A stretch of DNA of 20,200 nt, from IMG/VR virus record IMGVR_UViG_3300023242_000284, positions 1-20,200 of that record; one strand, given 5' to 3'. A program made the position numbers and the translations under genes. Below, one piece after another: positions 5,303 to 11,292 of this stretch. The notes under the pieces are model-generated. The model saw nothing but the letters and a program-made list of their open reading frames with translations. It did no database searches and was not told the DNA's origin. Position 1 is the first letter of the stretch. Each line of letters starts with the position of its first letter. This stretch comes from a virus.

Positions 5303-5905
5303 ATGACACACGTAAAATCAAGTATTTTAGCATCGCTGCATAGTGTTATGGAAAAATGCGGATACGTTCAAAAGAAAGGGAAAAACACGTTCCACGGCTA
5401 CAAGTACGCGGGCGAAGCTGACTTGTTAGAGGTGCTGCGCCCTGCAATGATTGAAGCGGGGCTTATGTTGATTCCATCGCAAGAAGAAGTGCAGCCAATA
5501 GACTCTCATGGTAACACATTAGTTAAAGTTGCTTACACCCTCGCGCATAAAGATGGCGAGGTGTGGCCAGAGAAAATTATCGCTTACGGATGCGGAAATG
5601 ACAGAAACAAGAACGGTGTCGGCGACAAAGGACTGTACAAGGCGTTAACTGGTGCTAATAAATATCTGCTGTTCAAGTTGTTCCAGATAGAAACAGGCGA
5701 CGACCCAGAGGCATCAGAAGGGACGCCAGTTATTCATCGAAACATCACGGAGAAACAAGAACAAGAACTGGTGAAATTAATAAATCAAAAAGGCGTCAAA
5801 TCTTCTGTATTTTTAAAGTATTACAAAATAGAGAATTATGACGAGATGCCGTCCGACAAGTTTGCATCAGCAAAAGCATCTCTTGAAAACAAGGCAGACG
5901 CATAA
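5303..5905 (+). CDS. erf: ERF family single-strand annealing protein
   Basis: The 200-residue protein belongs to the ERF superfamily of phage single-strand DNA annealing proteins (P22 Erf). Clear family marks are FHGYKYAGEADLLEVLRPAM near 30-49, the central YGCGNDRNKNGVGDKGLYKA, and LTGANKYLLFKLFQIETGDD. The C-terminal tail is variable, as in the family. With the adjacent YqaJ exonuclease and SSB it forms a complete two-component recombination system that makes and anneals 3' single strands during replication and genome circularisation. It joins the exonuclease gene with a TAATG overlap. Confidence 0.92.
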   Translation: MTHVKSSILASLHSVMEKCGYVQKKGKNTFHGYKYAGEADLLEVLRPAMIEAGLMLIPSQEEVQPIDSHGNTLVKVAYTLAHKDGEVWPEKIIAYGCGNDRNKNGVGDKGLYKALTGANKYLLFKLFQIETGDDPEASEGTPVIHRNITEKQEQELVKLINQKGVKSSVFLKYYKIENYDEMPSDKFASAKASLENKADA

Positions 5906-6519
5906 TGGAACAAAGAACGCCAGAATGGTTTGCGGCCCGAACAGGCAAGGTTAGTGCTAGTAAAGTCTCAGATGTTATGTCTAAGACTAAATCAGGGTAT
6001 GGCGCAAGCCGAGCCACATACATGAGCCAACTTCTCGTGGAGAGGCTCACAGGCACCCCTACGGAGTTCTACGCCAACGCAGCCATGCAATGGGGAACTG
6101 ATACCGAGCCGCAAGCGCGAGCTGCCTACGAATTTAAAACAGGCAACGCTGTTATTGAAGAAGGATTCATTCTGCACCCTAACATCGAAATGTCAGGGGC
6201 ATCACCTGACGGCATGGTATGCGATGAGGGTATGCTGGAGATTAAATGCCCCAACACAGCAACGCACATTGCAACGTTGCTCGCAGAAAAAGCACCGTCG
6301 AAATATATGAACCAAATGCAATGGCAGATGGCTTGTGCTGGGCGTCAATGGTGCGACTTCGTGTCATTCGACCCTAGACTACCAGAGAACAATGATTTCT
6401 TTTGTGTCCGCGTTGACCGTGACGACGAGCGCATTGAAGAGCTTGAATCCGAGGTTGTTAAATTCCTTGGAGAGCTAGACGAAATGATTTTGAAACTGAA
6501 AGAAAGATTAAAAAAATGA
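5905..6519 (+). CDS. YqaJ-type (lambda Exo-like) recombination exonuclease
   Basis: The 204-residue protein is a PD-(D/E)XK exonuclease of the YqaJ/lambda Exo family. It starts with the typical QRTPEWFAARTGKVSASKVS, and shows E68 in GTDTEP, D102 in GASPDG, and E112-x-K114 in LEIKCP, followed by a helical motif with MNQMQWQMA. These residues bind two metal ions and remove nucleotides 5' to 3' from duplex ends. The product feeds the ERF protein next door. The last part is a charged coiled-coil-like helix. It overlaps SSB by four bases. Confidence 0.93.
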   Translation: MEQRTPEWFAARTGKVSASKVSDVMSKTKSGYGASRATYMSQLLVERLTGTPTEFYANAAMQWGTDTEPQARAAYEFKTGNAVIEEGFILHPNIEMSGASPDGMVCDEGMLEIKCPNTATHIATLLAEKAPSKYMNQMQWQMACAGRQWCDFVSFDPRLPENNDFFCVRVDRDDERIEELESEVVKFLGELDEMILKLKERLKK

Positions 6520-6887
6520 TGCATCTAATGGTGGCCGGGAATGTCGGTCGAGATAGCGAAATAAGAACGACTCAATCTGGTAAGAGCAACGCGAGCTGGT
6601 CTGTCGCTTGCGACACTGGATTCGGAGACAAGAAAAAGACGACATGGGTCCGGTGCACAATGTGGGGAGAACGTGGAGAAAAACTTTCTGCATGGATTAA
6701 AAAAGGAACTAAGATTGTTGTTACAGGTGAACCAACTATCAACGAATATGTTGCGAAAGACGGGACGACGAAAACGTCATTAGAGCTGCGTGTTTCAGAA
6801 GTTAAACTAATGGGCGGTTCTGAGCATAATGATAGTGGTGAAGAAACGGCCATAGCCAGCAATACGGACTTAGATATACCTTTTTAA
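6516..6887 (+). CDS. ssb: Single-stranded DNA-binding protein
   Basis: The 123-residue protein is a phage SSB. It has the OB-fold order MVAGNVGRDSEIR, WSVACD, TTWVRCTMWGERGEKLS, KGTKIVVTGEP and SLELRVSEVKLMGG. It ends in the acidic tip DLDIPF, which in this family docks partner proteins. The linker is short compared with bacterial SSB. It coats single strands made by the exonuclease and at forks. The start could be either of two adjacent ATGs at 6516 or 6519. Confidence 0.93.
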   Translation: MMHLMVAGNVGRDSEIRTTQSGKSNASWSVACDTGFGDKKKTTWVRCTMWGERGEKLSAWIKKGTKIVVTGEPTINEYVAKDGTTKTSLELRVSEVKLMGGSEHNDSGEETAIASNTDLDIPF

Positions 6888-6984
6888 CATATCGGGAATG
6901 GTATAAGCTCACAGAATTGGCATGGTGAGCGTACGGAAACAATCGCTGAGGTTTTCCCGACCTTTTGACACCTAAACCGCCCGC

Positions 6985-7016
6985 GCCGGGACGGGACAAT
7001 ATCCCGGCAACTTTTC
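6985..7016 (+). terminator. Possible weak terminator or attenuator hairpin
   Basis: GCCGGGA (6985-6991) pairs with TCCCGGC (7002-7008) over a 10-base loop, and AACTTTTC follows. The T tract is poor, so read-through is expected. It sits in the 147-base gap after SSB, which holds no convincing gene apart from a 17-codon ORF without a ribosome-binding site. Confidence 0.35.
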
Positions 7017-7034
7017 AAAATAGGATATTCATAA

Positions 7035-7235
7035 ATGAGTAAATATATAAAAATCAAAATAGACGTAGACTCTGGCGAGGCGTCAGCAGAAGTCACAGAG
7101 GCTTTTGAAATGGAATCAGGAATTTGGCAATTAGATATTTTAAAAGATATTATCTCTGACTTAAGCGCCATTTATGATGCTACCCACGAAGACGTGTTCA
7201 GCCCTAAAAATGATACCCAAGAAACTCAAGCATAA
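7035..7235 (+). CDS. Small acidic protein, unknown
   Basis: This 66-residue protein begins MSKYIKIKIDVDSGEASAEV and is strongly acidic afterwards (EAFEMESG, then ISDLSAIYDATHEDVF). AGGA lies 11 bases before the ATG. It overlaps the HNH gene by 26 bases. The beta-strand-like alternation at the start is followed by a helix. I do not recognise a family. Confidence 0.6.
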   Translation: MSKYIKIKIDVDSGEASAEVTEAFEMESGIWQLDILKDIISDLSAIYDATHEDVFSPKNDTQETQA

Positions 7236-7539
7236 GCGCATCAAGCGCAAAGACCGCAATAGCCTGCGCCATCTTGCTTGGGTCGCAACGCATCCGTGTT
7301 GCGTGTGTGGACGCAGTGAAATCGCAGTGCACCATCTAATTCATTATAAACCATCAGATAAGATTGGGCGTCGTGACGACAAATACGTCATTCCGATATG
7401 TAGAGACTCGCATGATCTAGCGCGGGGTGTGCATGGCCCAGAGGCCGAAATCGGCTTTCTGGAATCTCGCGGGGTTAATGGGCTAGAATACGCTTTAGAA
7501 CTTTTTGAAAAATCACCATATAAGGATGAATTATCATGA
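7210..7539 (+). CDS. HNH-type nuclease, DUF968/Ref-like
   Basis: From the ATG at 7210 the protein has 109 residues. A basic N-terminus leads into a Cys/His nuclease core: C30-x2-C33, the paired histidines H41-H42 in AVHHLIHY, and C64 with H68 in IPICRDSH. The spacing, with KIGRRDDKYVIPIC and HGPEAEIGFLESRG after it, resembles the phage DUF968/Ref-like HNH nucleases. In P1 the Ref protein cuts DNA held by RecA. That activity here is inferred from the family and from neighbours ERF, YqaJ and NinB. The longer frame from 7174 overlaps the upstream gene more deeply and is less likely. Confidence 0.75.
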   Translation: MIPKKLKHKRIKRKDRNSLRHLAWVATHPCCVCGRSEIAVHHLIHYKPSDKIGRRDDKYVIPICRDSHDLARGVHGPEAEIGFLESRGVNGLEYALELFEKSPYKDELS

Positions 7540-7709
7540 CTGATCAAGAACAGGATAACCCTCAACACATATATGCTCCCACTTTCTCTATAGATTTCTC
7601 GCCGCACTGTGAATGGGCTAAGATGGCGACTGGTAAAATAATAGGATATCGGTGGTGGGTTCTAGGTCCGTTATCTTTCCATGTTATGTGGAATAGAAAA
7701 GGAGAATGA
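7536..7709 (+). CDS. Small hypothetical protein of 57 residues
   Basis: The ORF begins in an ATGA overlap with the HNH gene and ends 3 bases before the zinc-ribbon gene, whose ribosome-binding site lies within its last codons. It reads MTDQEQDNPQHIYAPTFS and ends with a hydrophobic, Trp-rich part (IIGYRWWVLGPLSFHVMW) that might touch a membrane. No family is recognised. Confidence 0.55.
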   Translation: MTDQEQDNPQHIYAPTFSIDFSPHCEWAKMATGKIIGYRWWVLGPLSFHVMWNRKGE

Positions 7710-7712
7710 GGA

Positions 7713-7988
7713 ATGAGCGTAGTAAAACTGGATGACCACAGACCGCACGAATACCAGTACGTGGCTTGCATGGAATGTGGCTATGACTGGGTTGCGGTTA
7801 TGCCTTGCGCATTGGAACATAAGCTTGAGTGCAGCGAATGTGGCAAGCAGGAAGGCGAGGTCGTTGACGGTGGCAATATGGCATGGTTCCGGAGATTTAT
7901 GTCGAAGGCAATGGGACCGAAAGACCAACGCAAACGAAGTCTTGTTTTGTTGAATCAGAAACTCATGAAATATGAAGGGGTTTTGTGA
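7713..7988 (+). CDS. Zinc-ribbon protein
   Basis: The 91-residue protein has two CxxC knuckles, C19-x2-C22 (ACMECGYDW) and C40-x2-C43 (LECSECGKQEGEVV), spaced as in a zinc ribbon. The rest is basic, with a helical RKRSLVLLNQKLMKY segment near the end. Such small phage proteins can bind nucleic acid or the transcription machinery; no specific role can be assigned. AAGGAG lies about 10 bases before the ATG. It ends in an overlap with a 22-residue membrane peptide gene. Confidence 0.75.
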   Translation: MSVVKLDDHRPHEYQYVACMECGYDWVAVMPCALEHKLECSECGKQEGEVVDGGNMAWFRRFMSKAMGPKDQRKRSLVLLNQKLMKYEGVL

Positions 7989-8056
7989 TGAATGTTATAT
8001 CTTTATGCCTATTAAATTTATTATTTGTAGCGGTTATCCTTTGGAAAGTGTTTTGA
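7988..8056 (+). CDS. 22-residue single-span membrane peptide
   Basis: The peptide MNVISLCLLNLLFVAVILWKVF is almost entirely one hydrophobic helix with a single lysine near the end. It starts in an ATGA overlap with the zinc-ribbon gene and ends one base before the next ATG. The perfect packing between two genes suggests a real microprotein, although at this length chance is possible. Confidence 0.45.
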   Translation: MNVISLCLLNLLFVAVILWKVF

Positions 8057-8057
8057 T

Positions 8058-8240
8058 ATGGTTGATATCCTAATAAGGTTAAATAGTCCTATTAAACATC
8101 CACAGGATAGCGTAAACCAACGACAAGAAGCGTCATTTGAAATAAAGAAATTGAGGGTTGAAAACGCTAAACTTGTTCAAGAACTGGACGGGGTTATTGA
8201 TTCAATAGGGCGCTTACAAGTAGAAGGGGAACTTGAATGA
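8058..8240 (+). CDS. Short coiled-coil protein, unknown
   Basis: The 60-residue protein has a likely coiled coil from about residue 25 to the end (SFEIKKLRVENAKLVQELDG, then SIGRLQVEGELE). GGAAAG precedes the start at a usable distance. It overlaps ninB by four bases (ATGA). Function unknown. Confidence 0.55.
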   Translation: MVDILIRLNSPIKHPQDSVNQRQEASFEIKKLRVENAKLVQELDGVIDSIGRLQVEGELE

Positions 8241-8614
8241 CACAAAGAATAATCATACGTGAAGAGCGCCAGCGCCAACACGCGATTGACCGTATCCATG
8301 CACTAAACATTACAACGGTCTGGGACATATCAATAAAGCCATATAAGAAAAACAGGAGCCTTGAGCAAAACGCTTTGATGTGGAAGCTATACGACATTCT
8401 CGGAAGTGAGCTAGGTTACACGCCCGACGAAATGCACGAGGCGCTCATGCGTATCGGCCTAATGCCTAAAATTGTTGATACGATAGATGGCCCTGTTGAA
8501 GTCTACACGACTCGAAAATTAACGGTAAAACCCATGGCAGAATACCTAGACTCTATTTACCGGTTTGCCGCCGAGCATGGTATTAAATTGCCAATGCCGG
8601 ATTACCCAGAATAA
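8237..8614 (+). CDS. ninB: NinB/Orf-like recombination mediator
   Basis: The 125-residue protein matches NinB (lambda Orf): an N-terminal RIIIREERQRQHAIDRI segment, WDISIKPYKKNRSLEQNALM with the conserved RSxxQN motif, then LYDILGSELGYTPDEMHEAL and a C-terminal TTRKLTVKPMAEYLDSIYRF. Lambda Orf binds single-stranded DNA and loads recombinase, replacing host RecFOR. It completes the ERF, YqaJ and SSB set and is the last gene of the first rightward block, just before a new promoter and operator at 8620. Confidence 0.9.
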   Translation: MTQRIIIREERQRQHAIDRIHALNITTVWDISIKPYKKNRSLEQNALMWKLYDILGSELGYTPDEMHEALMRIGLMPKIVDTIDGPVEVYTTRKLTVKPMAEYLDSIYRFAAEHGIKLPMPDYPE

Positions 8615-8619
8615 TAATG

Positions 8620-8637
8620 TTTGCAATCTGGTGCAAA
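8620..8637. promoter_or_regulatory. Operator-like inverted repeat TTTGCA-N6-TGCAAA, copy 2
   Basis: TTTGCAATCTGGTGCAAA has the same 6-bp arms and the same 6-base spacing as 4612-4629, with an unrelated spacer. It lies just after the ninB stop and covers the -35 and part of the spacer of the promoter at 8621-8648, so a bound repressor would block that promoter. Confidence 0.65.
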
Positions 8638-8648
8638 GGGTGTATTGT
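8621..8648 (+). promoter_or_regulatory. Putative promoter of the accessory operon
   Basis: TTGCAA (8621-8626) and TATTGT (8643-8648) are 16 bases apart. The 64-base gap between ninB and the next gene holds only this element, the operator and a ribosome-binding site. Confidence 0.45.
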
Positions 8649-8678
8649 AGATTATCAACAAACAAAGGGATTACCAGA

Positions 8679-8804
8679 ATGACATATCAAAACATTTTAA
8701 AAGGCCAAATTGAACGAGGCGAGGTGACAACTTTTAAAGCTGTTACCTGGCTTTGCTTGCATGGCGGCCTATCAATCCAGCAAGCAGAGGCGCTTCTCAA
8801 ATGA
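8679..8804 (+). CDS. 41-residue protein, first gene of accessory operon
   Basis: The peptide reads MTYQNILKGQIERGEVTTFK and ends LSIQQAEALLK. I start at 8679 because AAAGGG lies 9 bases upstream; the same frame is open back into ninB at 8565 but that part would overlap coding sequence. The 17 bases before the site are identical to those before the gene at 4867. It resembles the small helical proteins often found in phage accessory operons. Function unknown. Confidence 0.5.
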   Translation: MTYQNILKGQIERGEVTTFKAVTWLCLHGGLSIQQAEALLK

Positions 8805-8953
8805 AAATGTTTATTTTAGGCGTTAGCTTGATGTTATTGTTATCAACATTAATGTTCATTGTCTTTGTTTCAATGGCTGAAACTCAGGCGCAATATGAAA
8901 TCGATTATCAAGAGTGCGGCGGAAAATACTGCACACCACATGAAGGGATATAA
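8801..8953 (+). CDS. Small exported or membrane-anchored protein
   Basis: The 50-residue protein starts in an ATGA overlap with the preceding gene. It has an N-terminal hydrophobic segment (MFILGVSLMLLLSTLMFIVF) and an acidic tail with two cysteines (QECGGKYCTPHEGI) that would lie in the periplasm if the N-terminus is inside. There is no lipobox. It ends two bases before the Ala/Ser-repeat gene. Function unknown. Confidence 0.5.
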   Translation: MKMFILGVSLMLLLSTLMFIVFVSMAETQAQYEIDYQECGGKYCTPHEGI

Positions 8954-8955
8954 TT

Positions 8956-9786
8956 ATGCTCGCTTACTATAACGATCCAAAAATAAAGAATGACATTCTG
9001 TCACAATTAGCAGACCACGCGTCTGCGGATCAAATCGTAAAAGGCCAGTATTGGAAAAACGGCAAAGGCTGTGCAGTCGGGTGCACAATCCATTCTGGCA
9101 ATCACATGGATTATGAAGATCGCTTTGGCATTCCTGTCATGCTGGCACGGCTTGAAGACCGCATTTTCGAGGGATTACCAAACGAAGCGGCAATGAAGTG
9201 GCCTACACGATTCATGTCTGCTATTGAGCCCGGAGCTGACTTGTCACTGGTCGGTTGGAAATTTCAATATTGGTTACTGACTGACGAAGAAGTTAATCCC
9301 GGTATCAATCACCCTCTTGTCAAAGACAGTATTAAGCAATGTGCAGATGTTTTGATACCACTTACTAAGGGTCAACCTGTAGATCAAAAGGCTGCTAATG
9401 CTATGAATGCTGAGAGGAGTGCTGCGAGGAGTGCTGCGAGTGCTGCGTGGAGTGCTGCTGAGAGTGCTGAGAGTGCTGCTGAGAGTGCTGAGAGTGCTGC
9501 TGAGAGTGCTGAGAGTGCTGCGAGGAGTGCTGAGAGTGCTGCGAGTGCTGCGAGGAGTGCTGGGAGTGCTGCGAGGAGTGCTGAGAGTGCTGCGTGGAGT
9601 ACTGCGAGGAGTGCTATGAATGCTGCGAGGAGTGCTGAGAGGAGTGCTGCGAGTGCTGCGAGTGCTGCGTGTGCTGAGAGGAGTACTGAGCGTGCTGAGA
9701 GTTCGTATACCCTAATGGCGGATAAAATCTTAACCCTTCTGAGCGAAGCACAACCGCCGTCCGAATTACCTAAAGGCGAAAGCTAA
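8956..9786 (+). CDS. Phage protein with globular N-terminus and long Ala/Ser-repeat tail
   Basis: The 276-residue protein has two parts. Residues 1 to about 145 are a folded domain of a phage family I have seen but cannot name: MLAYYNDPKIKNDILSQLAD, GKGCAVGCTIH at 36-46, then LEDRIFEGLPNEAA and AIEPGADLSL. About residues 150-250 are a low-complexity run of SAA, SAE and SAR units, probably a very long helix, followed by a short ordered end (LMADKILTLLSEAQ). Related phage proteins also carry Ala-rich repeats in this place, with different lengths. The role is unknown; the Cys/His cluster could bind metal. Confidence 0.75.
   Translation: MLAYYNDPKIKNDILSQLADHASADQIVKGQYWKNGKGCAVGCTIHSGNHMDYEDRFGIPVMLARLEDRIFEGLPNEAAMKWPTRFMSAIEPGADLSLVGWKFQYWLLTDEEVNPGINHPLVKDSIKQCADVLIPLTKGQPVDQKAANAMNAERSAARSAASAAWSAAESAESAAESAESAAESAESAARSAESAASAARSAGSAARSAESAAWSTARSAMNAARSAERSAASAASAACAERSTERAESSYTLMADKILTLLSEAQPPSELPKGES
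9404..9693 (+). repeat. Ala/Ser-coding tandem micro-repeat
   Basis: The region is built from short units such as GCTGAGAGTGCT and GCTGCGAGGAGTGCT, always in multiples of three, so the protein frame is kept. The pattern is suited to slippage and length variation between relatives. It is not a CRISPR array: no constant repeat is separated by unique spacers. Confidence 0.85.
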
Positions 9787-9860
9787 TGGAAATATTAAAC
9801 ATAGTGGCACTTTGGATTGGATACGGCCCGCGAAGAACTGAACATTTAAGGAGCGAGTAA
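9786..9860 (+). CDS. Possible 24-residue leader ORF
   Basis: The ORF MEILNIVALWIGYGPRRTEH continues for four residues and starts at a TAATG junction with the repeat gene. Its last codons overlap the ribosome-binding site of the next gene. It may be a real tiny protein with a hydrophobic start, or only a bridge between coding regions. Confidence 0.25.
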   Translation: MEILNIVALWIGYGPRRTEHLRSE

Positions 9861-9864
9861 CAAA

Positions 9865-10197
9865 ATGAACAGAATAGAAAAAATCTACAGCATCCTAAGC
9901 ACGACTATCACGCAGTTATCCCCTAGCGACGATGTGATTATTTCCGATCATATTAAGGAAGCGCACTTTCTCGCGCGGGAGGAAATGGAAAACCATCTTT
10001 GGCAGACTAAGCCGCCGACGCATCGATATGATGTTCTTATAAAAACTTCAGACGGGCGCTTTGGTATCGGGTGGTTTTCTCAAGGCGAGAACGGCGCAAC
10101 GCTTAACGTAGAATACCTAGCCAGTCGTGATCCAAAGCCGTCACTTGACGCTGAACTTTCGGCGCAGTGCGTCACACATTGGAAGCCGTTAGATTAA
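9865..10197 (+). CDS. Small phage protein with DUF551-like C-terminus
   Basis: The 110-residue protein follows AAGGAG 11 bases before its ATG. Residues 1-45 are helical. The second half (HRYDVLIKTSDGRFGIGWFS, later VTHWKPLD) ends in a pattern like the THWMPLP end of the phage DUF551 family, a beta-rich small domain of unknown function. I regard this as a weak family match. It is followed by a 133-base region with no long gene. Confidence 0.6.
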   Translation: MNRIEKIYSILSTTITQLSPSDDVIISDHIKEAHFLAREEMENHLWQTKPPTHRYDVLIKTSDGRFGIGWFSQGENGATLNVEYLASRDPKPSLDAELSAQCVTHWKPLD

Positions 10198-10213
10198 AGG
10201 AGGGTATAGCGCG

Positions 10214-10281
10214 ATGGTGCAGTTGAAACACCACCAGCAAACATGATACGGTTTTTAGAGCCGGTGATTTTGGGCCAATAA
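10214..10281 (+). other. Two coupled micro-ORFs behind a strong ribosome-binding site
   Basis: AAAGGAGGG at about 10197-10205 is followed at good distance by ATG at 10214, which opens a 10-codon ORF (MVQLKHHQQT). Its stop overlaps a second ATG that opens a 12-codon ORF (MIRFLEPVILGQ). They may form a leader, be remains of a lost gene, or arise by chance. The gap 10198-10330 holds nothing longer. Confidence 0.3.
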
Positions 10282-10289
10282 AGCAAGGC

Positions 10290-10311
10290 CGATATCGCGA
10301 TTACGATATCG
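10290..10311. repeat. Paired CGATATCG palindromes
   Basis: CGATATCG occurs at 10290-10297 and 10304-10311 with six bases between. Each copy is itself palindromic, so the pair can form an 8-bp stem or two protein sites. It lies just before the ribosome-binding site of the gene at 10331; no T tract follows, so it is not an intrinsic terminator. Confidence 0.45.
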
Positions 10312-10330
10312 CACAAAGGAGGGTTTTGTA

Positions 10331-10531
10331 ATGCGAGTTTATGAAGTGACGTGGTTTAATCATACGGTCGGTGCACTCAATAGGTGGTCGGGTACTAAGC
10401 GAGAAGCTAAAAGCATTGCGAAAGTACATAAAGATGAGAGCTGTACACTCTACCCACACGACGTACCGCAAAGGAAATCTGACCTGATCGGATGGCTGAA
10501 CAAGCATGCACATCTAGATACAGCTACGTAA
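10331..10531 (+). CDS. Small basic protein, unknown
   Basis: The 66-residue protein follows AAAGGAGGG about 8 bases before the ATG, the strongest such site in this operon. It is basic (MRVYEVTWFNHTVGALNRW, then GTKREAKSIAKVHKDESC) and may be a small nucleic-acid-binding or host-interaction protein, but I recognise no family. It is directly followed by a GTG-start ORF. Confidence 0.6.
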   Translation: MRVYEVTWFNHTVGALNRWSGTKREAKSIAKVHKDESCTLYPHDVPQRKSDLIGWLNKHAHLDTAT

Positions 10532-10669
10532 GTGGACGAGCTAATGCAAGAGGTCTTAGACGCGCTGGATCAGCTACACGTCGATCCAGATCGCACCGAC
10601 GAAGAGTTAAAGATCAACCTTTTGGATATTGAGAATTACGTGCGCGAAAAGCGCGAAATGTGGACTTAA
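10532..10669 (+). CDS. Small acidic protein of 45 residues
   Basis: The ORF opens with GTG immediately after the preceding stop; an in-frame ATG follows four codons later at 10544 and could be the true start. It reads MDELMQEVLDALDQLHVDPD with an acidic helix (RTDEELKINLLDIENY) and ends close to the XRE regulator's ribosome-binding site. Length and acidity contrast with the basic neighbour. Function unknown. Confidence 0.45.
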   Translation: MDELMQEVLDALDQLHVDPDRTDEELKINLLDIENYVREKREMWT

Positions 10670-10689
10670 GTAAGGAGCGAGAACTGGTC

Positions 10690-10896
10690 ATGGCTTTAGC
10701 CAACATTATCAAACAGCGAAGGTCGGAACTCGGTCTATCTCTTCAACAGGTCGGAGATCGTGCAGGGATATCAAAAACACAGGTTTGGGAATTGGAAGAT
10801 GGCAGGAGCAAAAACCCGACGTTGGAAACCATAGTCAGCATTGCGGCGGCACTACAAGTATCAGCGCCAGAATTAGTCCGGCGCGCAATTTCGTAA
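10690..10896 (+). CDS. XRE family helix-turn-helix regulator
   Basis: The 68-residue protein is a compact Xre/HTH_3 regulator. The DNA-binding fold spans IKQRRSELGLSLQQVGDRAG to ISKTQVWELEDGRSKNPTLE, with the helix-turn-helix at about 17-36. There is no sensor or protease domain. I start at the ATG at 10690; a GTG at 10660 would add ten residues. Its place inside the accessory operon behind the operator at 8620 suggests it may be a second phage regulator, possibly acting on that operator, but this cannot be read from sequence. Confidence 0.8.
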   Translation: MALANIIKQRRSELGLSLQQVGDRAGISKTQVWELEDGRSKNPTLETIVSIAAALQVSAPELVRRAIS

Positions 10897-10931
10897 GGGA
10901 GCCCCTCGTGGGCATGGAAAGGAGAAGATAA

Positions 10932-11147
10932 ATGGAGAATGATAACGTTATACCACTTGGGAATATCACCCGCCTAGACTTACCTGTGGATCGTGTCTTG
11001 GATGCCGCGAAAGAGGATATCAGTGAAAGGGTTGTGGTCTTGGGATGGGACAAGGACGGAGAACTATATTTTGCATCAAGCTTTGCAGATGGTGGCGATG
11101 TTATGTGGCTACTTGAAAAAGCTAAACTTGCACTGTTGAACGTTTAA
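10932..11147 (+). CDS. Small conserved phage protein, paralogue of the gene at 11426-11659
   Basis: The 71-residue protein starts behind AAAGGAG. Its core LPVDRVLDAA, VVVLGWDKDGELYFASS and LEKAKLALL matches the leftward protein at 11426-11659 (IPTDKVVEAA, VLVLGWLNDGVMYMSGS, DLAKAALL) along its length. The pattern VLGW-DG-xYxxSS is one I know from small uncharacterised phage proteins. The fold is probably alpha/beta. No function is known. The two copies stand at the ends of convergent operons. Confidence 0.7.
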   Translation: MENDNVIPLGNITRLDLPVDRVLDAAKEDISERVVVLGWDKDGELYFASSFADGGDVMWLLEKAKLALLNV

Positions 11148-11190
11148 ACAAAGTAAAGAAAAGCTAACCCACAACAAAGGAGACTGAGAC

Positions 11191-11292
11191 ATGAACTATC
11201 GATGGAGAAAGGTTATCGCGCTGTTCCTATTTAACGTTGCGAATGCGGCACACGCCCATGCAAGGGCTATATCAAGTAGGTTCTGGGGTTGA
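11191..11292 (+). CDS. 33-residue peptide with hydrophobic N-terminus, antisense to a membrane gene
   Basis: The ORF follows AAAGGAG at 9 bases and reads MNYRWRKVIALFLFNVANAA then HAHARAISSRFWG. The basic start, hydrophobic core and AHA would fit a cleaved signal peptide. Almost the whole gene lies antisense to the 3' end of the leftward membrane protein gene 11196-11426. A good ribosome-binding site is the only strong evidence for expression. Confidence 0.35.
   Translation: MNYRWRKVIALFLFNVANAAHAHARAISSRFWG

Noticed and set aside
5861-5874. Inverted repeat TTTGC-ATCA-GCAAA inside the ERF gene
   Set aside because: The spacing differs from the TTTGCA-N6-TGCAAA operators and it lies within coding sequence without a promoter, so it is probably chance.
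6888-7034. tRNA or structured RNA in the gap after SSB
   Set aside because: No cloverleaf, CCA end or T-loop was found; only one GC-rich hairpin is visible.
9407-9619. Rightward ORF of Leu/Arg/Val repeats
   Set aside because: It is the Ala/Ser repeat read in another frame and starts inside the repeat without a start signal.
9404-9693. Possible CRISPR or minisatellite array
   Set aside because: The units are 12-15 bases, contiguous and in frame, with no unique spacers; it is coding low-complexity DNA.
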